Of a DNA stretch of 5,883 bases, positions 1 through 5,425 are shown in pieces. Position 1 is the stretch's first letter. Every line of letters starts with the position of its first letter. The stretch comes from Oscillospiraceae bacterium (GTDB lineage: Bacteria; Bacillota; Clostridia; Oscillospirales; Oscillospiraceae), in NCBI GenBank assembly GCA_902767395.1, contig CACXHI010000033.1:1-5883 (forward strand), given 5' to 3'. The translations under genes and the position numbers were made by a program. The notes below the pieces were generated by a model, which did not search any database, was not told where the DNA came from, and saw only the letters and a list, made by a program, of their open reading frames with translations.

Positions 1-34
1 AAGGCAAGTGCTCTCCCAGCTGAGCTAACCTTCC
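1..34 (-). tRNA. tRNA, 5' part only, probably tRNA-Val(UAC)
   Basis: Read on the minus strand, the first 34 nucleotides of a tRNA run from position 34 to the window edge. Seen directly: a 7-nt 5' acceptor strand GGAAGGT, the U8-A9 pair of bases, a D stem GCTC/GAGC around loop AGCTGGGA, base 26 (A), a 5' anticodon strand CTTGC, then C32, U33 and a U as the first anticodon base. The rest of the anticodon, the T arm and the 3' acceptor strand lie outside the window. The isotype is inferred: the overall pattern closely resembles Firmicutes tRNA-Val with anticodon UAC, whose loop also begins CUU. Another U34 tRNA, such as Gly(UCC), is not excluded. The gene has its own promoter and is transcribed away from rplS. 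Confidence 0.85.
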
Positions 35-40
35 GTACTT

Positions 41-60
41 TCGCCGCCGTTGTCCGGCGA
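41..60 (-). other. Hairpin in the tRNA 5' leader
   Basis: On the minus strand, TCGCCG (60 to 55) pairs perfectly with CGGCGA (46 to 41) around an 8-nt loop. The predicted transcription start is near 61, so the hairpin would occupy almost all of the short pre-tRNA leader. Six bases separate it from G1 of the tRNA, where RNase P would cut. There is no U-tract after it, so it is not a terminator. A role in protecting the 5' end or guiding processing is inference only. Confidence 0.45.
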
Positions 61-68
61 CGTAGATG

Positions 69-97
69 ATTATACACATACACCCCCCATTTGTCAA
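69..97 (-). promoter_or_regulatory. Sigma-A promoter of the tRNA gene
   Basis: The minus strand carries an exact consensus -35 TTGACA (97 to 92), a 17-nt spacer and an exact consensus -10 TATAAT (74 to 69). This is the ideal housekeeping arrangement. A run of seven A residues on the same strand (108 to 102) lies just upstream of the -35 and resembles a proximal UP element. Transcription should begin near 61-62, giving a leader of about 27 nt before the tRNA. Consensus promoters of this strength are typical of stable-RNA genes. Confidence 0.9.
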
Positions 98-182
98 GAA
101 CTTTTTTTGAGAATTTTCAAGTTTCTTTTCACCGCTTCTTTTTCTCAGAGAATCTTCGTCTGCAAAAAACCAAAAATAGTCC

Positions 183-210
183 TTGATTTTTCAAAAAACT
201 GTGTTATAAT
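183..210 (+). promoter_or_regulatory. Sigma-A extended -10 promoter of rplS
   Basis: A -35 of TTGATT (183-188), a 16-nt spacer and an exact -10 TATAAT (205-210) lie on the plus strand. A TG at 202-203 sits one base before the -10, making it an extended -10 promoter. A-tracts at 164-169 and 172-176 lie upstream and another at 193-198 lies in the spacer, which fits an UP-like, bent promoter region. The start site is expected near G217, giving a leader of about 96 nt. The promoter is divergent from the tRNA promoter; about 85 bp separate the two -35 boxes. A promoter this close implies rplS is transcribed independently here. Confidence 0.85.
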
Positions 211-232
211 AAACCGGCTTCAAAATGGAGCG

Positions 233-306
233 GTCCTCTGGCACGGCCGGCGTGAGAGCGCAGCGGCATTTCCTGTGCCATGAACGCCCAAATCTATCAG
301 GAGGAC
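233..306 (+). promoter_or_regulatory. Structured rplS leader with SD-sequestering helix (L19-leader-like)
   Basis: The rplS 5' UTR contains a hairpin at 239-280. Its lower stem is 239-246 with 273-280 (TGGCACGG with CCTGTGCCA less one wobble), its middle stem is 247-249 with 264-266, and its upper stem is 250-253 with 258-261, capped by a GAGA (GNRA) tetraloop at 254-257. Unpaired bulges fall at 262-263 and 267-272 on the 3' side. Immediately 5' of the hairpin, GTCCTC (233-238) is fully complementary to GAGGAC (301-306), which overlaps the Shine-Dalgarno AGGAGG (299-304). Both structures can form together, and the closed form would hide the ribosome binding site. Firmicutes are known to have an autoregulatory L19 leader RNA; that this is the same family is an inference from position and shape. 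Confidence 0.6.
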
Positions 307-312
307 AAGATT

Positions 313-654
313 ATGGATCTCATGAAGGCTCTGACCAGCCAGTACATGAAGGAAGAGCTGCCCGTCGTTCGGGTCGGTGACACCGTTCGTGTGCACGTCA
401 AAATCAAGGAAGGCTCCCGCGAGAGAGTTCAGGTTTTTGTTGGTATTGTCATCGCCAAGAAGCACGGCGGCATCGAGGAGGGCTTCACTGTTCGTCGCCT
501 GAGCTACGGCGTGGGCTGCGAGAAGGTGTTCCCCATCCATGCGCCGAACATCGTCAAGGTCGAGACGGTTCGCCGCGGCAAGATCCGCAGAGCGAAGCTG
601 TACTATCTGCGCGACCGTCTGGGCAGGTCTGCCAAGGTCAAGGAGCGCGTGTAA
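313..654 (+). CDS. rplS: 50S ribosomal protein L19
   Basis: This 113-residue protein is L19, a large-subunit protein at the 30S-50S interface that takes part in inter-subunit contacts. The match is clear along its length: N-terminal MDLMKAL, GDTVRVHVK (22-30), RVQVFVGIVI (38-47), a basic RR at 61-62, FPIHAPNI (73-80) and the family's characteristic C-terminal RRAKLYYLRDRLGRSAKVKE (92-111). Length is normal for the family. The start at 313 is chosen because AGGAGG at 299-304 lies 8 nt upstream and the product then begins like other L19 proteins; an in-frame ATG at 280 sits inside the leader hairpin and lacks its own SD. The gene has its own promoter, a structured leader and a strong downstream hairpin, so it looks monocistronic. 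The rpsP, rimM and trmD genes that often precede rplS are absent from the window. Confidence 0.97.
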   Translation: MDLMKALTSQYMKEELPVVRVGDTVRVHVKIKEGSRERVQVFVGIVIAKKHGGIEEGFTVRRLSYGVGCEKVFPIHAPNIVKVETVRRGKIRRAKLYYLRDRLGRSAKVKERV

Positions 655-666
655 TTCCGCACCGAC

Positions 667-721
667 CACAAAGCGGGACGGTCCTTTGTTCCATCGGAAC
701 GGAGGGCCGTCCCGCTTTGTG
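667..721 (+). terminator. Long perfect hairpin, probable rplS terminator
   Basis: Positions 667-692 pair with 696-721 without a mismatch: 26 bp including three G-U wobbles (682/706, 686/702, 687/701), closed by a 3-nt loop. The outer 15 bp are all Watson-Crick. It begins 13 nt after the rplS stop. The following bases are only TTTCCC, a weak U-tract, so termination relies mainly on the very stable stem, or the hairpin acts as a 3'-end stabiliser or RNase III site instead. No T-run follows it on the minus strand, so a bidirectional terminator is unlikely. Termination of rplS before the next promoter at 785 is the simplest reading. Confidence 0.75.
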
Positions 722-784
722 TTTCCCTGCGCGGCCTCTTTGTGAATAAACGGTAAATACTTCCCGTGAAATCGGGCAATCTAT

Positions 785-814
785 TTGACAAATGGCGGGG
801 CAATGGTGTATAGT
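785..814 (+). promoter_or_regulatory. Sigma-A promoter of the PBP-methyltransferase-ecf gene row
   Basis: An exact -35 TTGACA (785-790), an 18-nt spacer and a -10 TATAGT (809-814, one base from consensus) lie between the rplS terminator and the PBP gene. Transcription should start near 821, giving a leader of about 80 nt. The first 11 bases from the -35, TTGACAAATGG, are identical to those in the tRNA promoter at 97 to 87 on the other strand. An AT-rich inverted repeat TAGATT/AATCTA (816-821 and 835-840) spans the expected start site, and a small CCCG/CGGG inverted repeat lies at 763-776. No regulator can be named from these. Confidence 0.75.
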
Positions 815-872
815 ATAGATTGATATTCTGGGCAAATCTACAGAATGCAGAAGCATGACGACAATGTACCGC

Positions 873-893
873 TGCGGCTTGCCGCATGGGAGG
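873..893 (+). promoter_or_regulatory. CUUG tetraloop hairpin beside the PBP Shine-Dalgarno
   Basis: TGCGG (873-877) pairs with CCGCA (882-886) around the loop CTTG, closed by G-C; this is one of the known extra-stable tetraloops. One base later comes GGGAGG (888-893), the Shine-Dalgarno that places the PBP start at ATG 902 with 8 nt spacing. Hairpin and SD do not overlap, so the structure may present or shield the site rather than block it. An in-frame ATG at 845 has no SD before it and would place both hairpin and SD inside the coding region, so it is the poorer start. Confidence 0.5.
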
Positions 894-901
894 ACTACGA
901 T

Positions 902-3610
902 ATGAATCGAGAACAGGAACAGACAGTCAAGCGCAGGCGGGTTCCAGACCCCCATCAGCGCACCATTACCGGTGGGGTGGTTCACCTGCTCTGGCGCATG
1001 GTTTCCATCTTTCTGGTGGTAACCATCTTTCTCGGCGTCGCCGGCGGCGTTGCGGCCAAGCGGGTGCTGGAACGCGGACAGGCCTATCTGGAGGAGGACA
1101 TTATCCCCAACGCGCACTACGATCTGGACGGCGTGCGGCTGAATCAGTCCTCGTTCATTCTGGCGAAGAATCCCAAAACGGGGCAGTTCGAGGAGCTGCG
1201 CCAGCTTCTGTCGGCCGAAAACCGCATCTGGGTCAACTACGAGGAGATTCCGCAGGATATGGTGAACGCAGCCGTCGCCATTGAGGACAAGCGCTTCTGG
1301 GAGCATGACGGCGTGGACTGGATGCGCACGCTGGCTGCCTCGGCCAATATGTTCATTGGCGGCGCGCAGTATGGCGGCTCGACGCTGACCCAGCAGCTCA
1401 TCAAGAATCTCACCGGCGAAAAGGACCCCACCGTGCGCCGCAAGCTGACGGAAATCTTCAAGGCGCTGGACTTCGAGCAGCACTACACCAAGGAAGAGAT
1501 CATCACATGGTATCTCAATACCATTTATCTCAGCGAGGGCGCCTACGGCATCAAGAGCGCAGCTCACGTCTACTTCGGCAAGGAGCTGGAGGAGCTGACG
1601 ACTAAGGAGTGCGCCTGCATCATCGGCATCACCAACAACCCCTCCCGCTATGATCCCTATTTCTATCCCGAAAACAACGAGCAGAGAACGCTGACAATTC
1701 TCCAGCAGATGTTTGAGCAGGGCTATATCCCGGACCGCAAGACCTATGACAAGGTCTGCGATCAGAAGCTGGAATTTAAGAGCCTGCGTGTGGAGGACCG
1801 GAAATTCACCTGTTCCGAGTGCGGCTATCGGAACGTGATCAAGAAGTTTACCGCCAACGGCGATACCTATACCTGCCCCAAGTGCGGCGCGGAAAACCAG
1901 TTCGACGTGGAAAAGAAGGATTACTACTCCTACTTTGAGGACACGATCATTCGGGACGTCTGCCGCGATTACGCCGCGCTCAAGGGCATCACGCCCGAGG
2001 CCGCCAACAAGGTGGTCCTCACCGGCGGCTTCCGCATCTATTCCACGATTGATCTGGACGCGCAGGCCAAGGTGGACGAGGTCTATGGGGACGTGCAGAA
2101 TGTTCCAAAAACCTACTCCTCGCAGCAGCTTCAGTCCGGCATCGTGGTCATCGACAACGAGACCGGCGACATCGTTGCCATGGCCGGCGGCGTGGGGGAG
2201 AAGGAGGGCAACCTGACTTGGAACCGGGCAACCCAGAGCCACCTGTCTCCCGGCTCCTGCATTAAGCCGCTGACGGTTTACGGTCCTGCGCTGGCGCTGG
2301 GCGTCATCACCCCCGGCTCCGCCTATGAGAACGCGGCTTATATGAAGATCGACGGAAAGGACTGGCCGCAGAACGAGGATCGGAAGCCTGCTTCCGGCTG
2401 GATGCTGGTGACCAACGCACTGGCCCAGTCCCTCAACACGGTTTCGGTCAAGGTTCTGGCAGACGTGACGCCGGAGGCCAGCTTCCAGTTTGCCAGAGAA
2501 CAGTTCGGTCTGACCGATCTGGTGGATCACAGGGAGAAGAACGGCAAGGAATACACCGACGTCAGCCTCGCGCCGCTTGGCCTCGGCCAGCTGACCGACG
2601 GCCTGACGATCCGCGAAATTGCGACGGCCTATGCCACCTTCCCCAACGGCGGCGTCTATCGCAGCGCCAGAACCTATACCCGTGTGGAGGACGCCGAGGG
2701 CAATCTGATTATGGAGAACCCGCAGAAGACCCATGAGGCCATGAGCGCCCACGCCGCATGGTATATGGTCTATATGCTCCGCTACGCCTGCATCTACGGC
2801 ACCGGCGCGAACGCGCAGTTCGGAGACGTGCCCGTGGCAGGCAAGACCGGAACGAGCGGCAGCAATCAGGATCGCTGGTTCTCGGGCTTTACGCCCAGAT
2901 ACACGGCGACGGTCTGGTGCGGCTATGACACCCCCGAGGAGGTTCGGCTGGTGGTCAACCTCAACCCCTCCGTCATCCTGTGGAAAACCGTGATGAGCAA
3001 GCTGCTCTCCGGCCTGTCCACTGAGGAGATCGGAGACTTTGTACGGCCGGACGATGAGCAGTTTGTGTCCGTTCAGGTGTGCAGCCAGACCGGAATGCTT
3101 GCCGGAGCAAAGTGTACGCCGAAGTCAGTGTCTCTGTTTTCCTCCGACGTACCGGAGAAAACCTGCAACGCCCATCTGGAATTTGCAATTGATCTGTGCT
3201 ACCCGTTCGGCCCGGACGGAAAGAGCTACTGCGCCAACAACGATTGTCTTGCCTATCACAACATTGTGAGCAGCGCCGAGTTCAAGGCGCTTGCCGAGCA
3301 GTTCCCGGAGCTGAACCAGTATGTGGAGAACTCCATGCAGAAGAAGACGCTTTTCATGCTCAAGGATGCGGAGAGCGAGGCGCCGACCGTCAAGGACGCG
3401 CTGAAGGCAAACAACATTCAGGTTTGTACCGAGCATACCCATGAGCGTCTGGTGGAGCTCCAGAAGGCGGTTCTGGAGGCCAAAGAGAAGTTGGCCCCGG
3501 AGCCTGACCCGGACCCGGAGCCTGACCCGGACCCGGAGCCTGACCCGACCCCGGAGCCCGATCCGAACCCGAACCCCGACCCCGATCCGAACCCGGATCC
3601 CGAAGATTAA
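902..3610 (+). CDS. Class A penicillin-binding protein (PBP1A family), bifunctional transglycosylase/transpeptidase
   Basis: This 902-residue membrane-anchored enzyme polymerises lipid II into glycan strands and cross-links the stem peptides outside the membrane. In order: a basic cytoplasmic tail (1-26); one membrane segment (about 27-52); a GT51 glycosyltransferase domain with EDKRFWEHDG (128-137, catalytic Glu128), GGSTLTQQL (158-166), RKLTE (180-184, probable second catalytic Glu184) and the KEEIITWYLNTIYL stretch; a C4 zinc-ribbon-like insertion (Cys304, 307, 325, 328); and a transpeptidase domain with SCIK (nucleophile Ser452), SLN (510-512) and KTGT (648-651). All catalytic motifs are intact. 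A C-terminal region with six cysteines (727-782) follows, then a Pro-Asp/Glu/Asn tail (866-902). The zinc ribbon and tail are not part of the core family. Start 902 is set by GGGAGG 8 nt upstream. It heads a row with the methyltransferase 31 nt downstream. Identity is secure; substrate partner and specific cellular role (septal or lateral) are not visible. Confidence 0.95.
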   Translation: MNREQEQTVKRRRVPDPHQRTITGGVVHLLWRMVSIFLVVTIFLGVAGGVAAKRVLERGQAYLEEDIIPNAHYDLDGVRLNQSSFILAKNPKTGQFEELRQLLSAENRIWVNYEEIPQDMVNAAVAIEDKRFWEHDGVDWMRTLAASANMFIGGAQYGGSTLTQQLIKNLTGEKDPTVRRKLTEIFKALDFEQHYTKEEIITWYLNTIYLSEGAYGIKSAAHVYFGKELEELTTKECACIIGITNNPSRYDPYFYPENNEQRTLTILQQMFEQGYIPDRKTYDKVCDQKLEFKSLRVEDRKFTCSECGYRNVIKKFTANGDTYTCPKCGAENQFDVEKKDYYSYFEDTIIRDVCRDYAALKGITPEAANKVVLTGGFRIYSTIDLDAQAKVDEVYGDVQNVPKTYSSQQLQSGIVVIDNETGDIVAMAGGVGEKEGNLTWNRATQSHLSPGSCIKPLTVYGPALALGVITPGSAYENAAYMKIDGKDWPQNEDRKPASGWMLVTNALAQSLNTVSVKVLADVTPEASFQFAREQFGLTDLVDHREKNGKEYTDVSLAPLGLGQLTDGLTIREIATAYATFPNGGVYRSARTYTRVEDAEGNLIMENPQKTHEAMSAHAAWYMVYMLRYACIYGTGANAQFGDVPVAGKTGTSGSNQDRWFSGFTPRYTATVWCGYDTPEEVRLVVNLNPSVILWKTVMSKLLSGLSTEEIGDFVRPDDEQFVSVQVCSQTGMLAGAKCTPKSVSLFSSDVPEKTCNAHLEFAIDLCYPFGPDGKSYCANNDCLAYHNIVSSAEFKALAEQFPELNQYVENSMQKKTLFMLKDAESEAPTVKDALKANNIQVCTEHTHERLVELQKAVLEAKEKLAPEPDPDPEPDPDPEPDPTPEPDPNPNPDPDPNPDPED
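3497..3604 (+). repeat. Six tandem 18-bp repeats encoding the PBP proline tail
   Basis: Six in-frame 18-bp units begin at 3497, 3515, 3533, 3551, 3569 and 3587. Units 1 and 2 are identical (CCGGAGCCTGACCCGGAC) and unit 3 differs only in the last codon; units 4-6 have drifted further. Each unit encodes Pro-X three times, with X mostly Glu, Asp or Asn and once Thr. The array ends one codon before the stop. Gradual decay toward the 3' end suggests the 5' units duplicated most recently. Such arrays change length easily by slippage, and an 18-bp unit keeps frame whatever the copy number. Confidence 0.9.
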
Positions 3611-3641
3611 ACAATCAGTCAAAGCGACGGAGAGAAAGAGC

Positions 3642-4511
3642 ATGTGGATTTCTGACCGATGGAAGGAATACGAGGTGATTGACGCCTCGGATGGAGAAAA
3701 GCTGGAGCGCTGGGGGAGCTATCTTCTTGTGCGCCCGGACCCACAGGTCATCTGGAGCACGCCCAAGACGGATCCTCGCTGGCGGCAGTTTGACGCGCGT
3801 TATGCCCGCTCCAACACCGGCGGCGGCCACTGGAACGTGCACCGTCTGCCGGAGCACTGGGCGCTGCATTATCAGGATCTGACCTTTGTGATCAAGCCCA
3901 TGAATTTCAAGCACACAGGCGTTTTCCCGGAGCAGGCGGTGAACTGGGACTTTATCACCGACACGGTGCGCCGGGCGGGCCGCCCCATCAACGTGCTCAA
4001 TCTGTTTGCCTATACCGGCGGCGCGACCCTTGCCGCCGCCGCGGGCGGCGCGTCCGTCTGCCACGTGGACGCCGCAAAGGGCATGGTGCAGATGGCGCGG
4101 GACAATGCCCGCGCTTCCGGGCTGGAGAACGCGCCGATCCGCTGGATCGTGGACGACTGCGGCAAATTTGTCGAGCGGGAGCTGCGCCGGGGCAAGCGCT
4201 ACGATGCGATCATTATGGACCCGCCCTCCTACGGGCGCGGTCCGTCCGGTGAGGTCTGGAAGCTGGAGACGAGTCTGTTTCCCTTCCTCGAGCAGGTCCA
4301 GCGGGTGCTATCGGATCAGCCGCTGTTCGTGCTGGTAAACTCCTACACCACGGGCCTTGCGCCCTCGGTGGTGGGCTACATGCTCGACAGCATTCTGACC
4401 AAGCGCTACGGCGGGCATACGGAATCGCAGGAGCTGGGGCTTCCGGTTACGAATTCCGGTCTCTTCCTGCCCTGCGGCGCAACGGGCCGCTGGCTGGCGC
4501 CGGGCGTGTAG
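3642..4511 (+). CDS. Class I SAM-dependent methyltransferase, RlmI/RlmK-like core
   Basis: This 289-residue soluble protein is a Rossmann-fold methyltransferase that would transfer a methyl group from S-adenosylmethionine, most likely to RNA. Visible: an N-terminal part (1-90) with many aromatic residues, the family block HTGVFPEQAVNWD (91-103), SAM-binding motif I NLFAYTGGATL (120-130), an acidic VDAAKGMV (142-149) expected to contact the SAM ribose, VDDCGKF (170-176), and the catalytic-type motif DPPSYGRG (193-200). The core resembles the family of 23S rRNA cytosine-C5 methyltransferases related to RlmI and RlmK, but the PUA RNA-binding domain of RlmI is missing, so the target is unknown and no symbol is given. 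Start 3642 is set by GGAGA (3629-3633) 8 nt upstream; the longer open frame to 3441 overlaps the PBP repeats and is not used. It lies 31 nt after the PBP and 17 nt before ecfA1. Confidence 0.88.
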   Translation: MWISDRWKEYEVIDASDGEKLERWGSYLLVRPDPQVIWSTPKTDPRWRQFDARYARSNTGGGHWNVHRLPEHWALHYQDLTFVIKPMNFKHTGVFPEQAVNWDFITDTVRRAGRPINVLNLFAYTGGATLAAAAGGASVCHVDAAKGMVQMARDNARASGLENAPIRWIVDDCGKFVERELRRGKRYDAIIMDPPSYGRGPSGEVWKLETSLFPFLEQVQRVLSDQPLFVLVNSYTTGLAPSVVGYMLDSILTKRYGGHTESQELGLPVTNSGLFLPCGATGRWLAPGV

Positions 4512-4528
4512 GAAAGGAAGAACAAGGA

Positions 4529-5392
4529 ATGAAAGAAGACGCCAAGAATCCCATCATTCAGGCGGAAAGCCTGAGCTTTACTTACCCGGCGGACGGGGAG
4601 AAGCTTTCCCTGCCGGTGTTTGAAGATCTGAATATTGAAATTGAAGAGGGCAGCTTCACTGCCATCATTGGCCCCAACGGCTGCGGCAAGTCCACGCTTG
4701 CCAAGCACTTCAACGCCGTCCTCTTGCCCTCGGGGGGCAAGGTGTGGATTTCCGGGCTGGATACCGCCGACGAGGAGCGGCTTCTGGACATCCGCCGCCA
4801 GATCGGCATGGTGTTTCAGAACCCGGACAACCAGATTGTCGCCAACGTGGTAGAGGACGACGTGGCCTTCGCGCCCGAGAATCTGGGCGTGCCGTCCGAG
4901 GAGATCCGCAGGCGGGTGGACGACGCGCTGAAGACGGGGGAAATGTACGAATATCGGGAGCACGCGCCGCATCTGCTTTCCGGCGGACAGAAGCAGCGCG
5001 TTGCCATTGCGGGCGTGCTGGCCATGCAGCCGCGCTGCATCGTGCTTGACGAGCCGACGGCCATGCTCGATCCCCGCGGCCGCGAGGAGGTCATCTCCAC
5101 GGTGTCCCGACTCAACCGGGAGCGGGGGATTACCGTCGTGCTGATTACCCACCACATGAACGAGGCGGCGGACGCAAACCGTGTCGTTGTGATGCACAAG
5201 GGCGGCATCCTGCTCGATGGCAGCCCCAGCGAGGTCTTCTCGCAGGTGGAGCTGCTGCGCAAGGCGGGGCTGGACGTCCCGCAGACCACCGATTTACTCT
5301 TTTCACTCAATGGGGCGGGCTGGAGCCTTCCCCTGGACGCCCTGACCCCGGAGGCGTGCGCGGAGACCATCGCACGGGCGATGAACGCCTGA
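4529..5392 (+). CDS. ecfA1: Energy-coupling factor transporter ATPase EcfA1
   Basis: This 287-residue ABC-type ATPase binds and hydrolyses ATP on the cytoplasmic side of an ECF importer, pairing with EcfA2 and driving the membrane subunit EcfT and interchangeable substrate-binding S proteins for vitamins and similar micronutrients. Seen: Walker A GPNGCGKST (48-56), Q-loop FQNPDNQIVA (96-105), ABC signature LSGGQKQR (150-157), Walker B IVLDEP (171-176, catalytic Glu175), D-loop near 178-181 and the switch His208 in ITHH. The FQNPDNQIVA form of the Q-loop is typical of EcfA1 as opposed to EcfA2, and length is normal. Start 4529 follows AGGAAG (4515-4520) with 8 nt spacing. No S component is encoded in the window, so the substrate cannot be named; in many Firmicutes this module is shared among several S proteins. 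Confidence 0.94.
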   Translation: MKEDAKNPIIQAESLSFTYPADGEKLSLPVFEDLNIEIEEGSFTAIIGPNGCGKSTLAKHFNAVLLPSGGKVWISGLDTADEERLLDIRRQIGMVFQNPDNQIVANVVEDDVAFAPENLGVPSEEIRRRVDDALKTGEMYEYREHAPHLLSGGQKQRVAIAGVLAMQPRCIVLDEPTAMLDPRGREEVISTVSRLNRERGITVVLITHHMNEAADANRVVVMHKGGILLDGSPSEVFSQVELLRKAGLDVPQTTDLLFSLNGAGWSLPLDALTPEACAETIARAMNA

Positions 5393-5425
5393 CACAGAAA
5401 CACAAACACTTACGGAGGAAACCGA

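Noticed and set aside
102..108. T7 run as a plus-strand terminator
   Set aside because: No hairpin precedes it. On the minus strand it is an A-tract just upstream of the tRNA -35 and fits an UP element.
50..283. 77-codon plus-strand open frame ahead of rplS
   Set aside because: It covers both divergent promoters and the rplS leader hairpin, has no SD, and its translation resembles nothing.
280..312. Upstream in-frame ATG as an rplS start
   Set aside because: It lies in the 3' strand of the leader stem without an SD, whereas ATG 313 has AGGAGG at 8 nt and gives the canonical L19 N terminus.
845..901. 19-residue N-terminal extension of the PBP
   Set aside because: There is no SD before ATG 845, while GGGAGG at 888-893 is ideally placed for ATG 902.
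638..2752. 704-codon open frame on the minus strand opposite the PBP gene
   Set aside because: It lies antisense to a PBP with all catalytic motifs intact. The translation is the Leu/Val/Gly/Ala/His-rich type produced opposite GC-rich coding sequence, with no recognisable motif and no plausible SD at its start. It also runs through the terminator hairpin.
3497..3604. CRISPR-like array
   Set aside because: The 18-bp units are directly adjacent with no spacers, stay in frame and encode the PBP tail.
3125..3643. Minus-strand open frame with Arg-Val/Leu-Arg repeats
   Set aside because: It is the reverse reading of the proline-tail repeat and has no independent support.
4406..5197. 263-codon minus-strand open frame opposite the methyltransferase end and ecfA1
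   Set aside because: Antisense shadow of two well-supported genes, with no domain pattern and no minus-strand promoter nearby.
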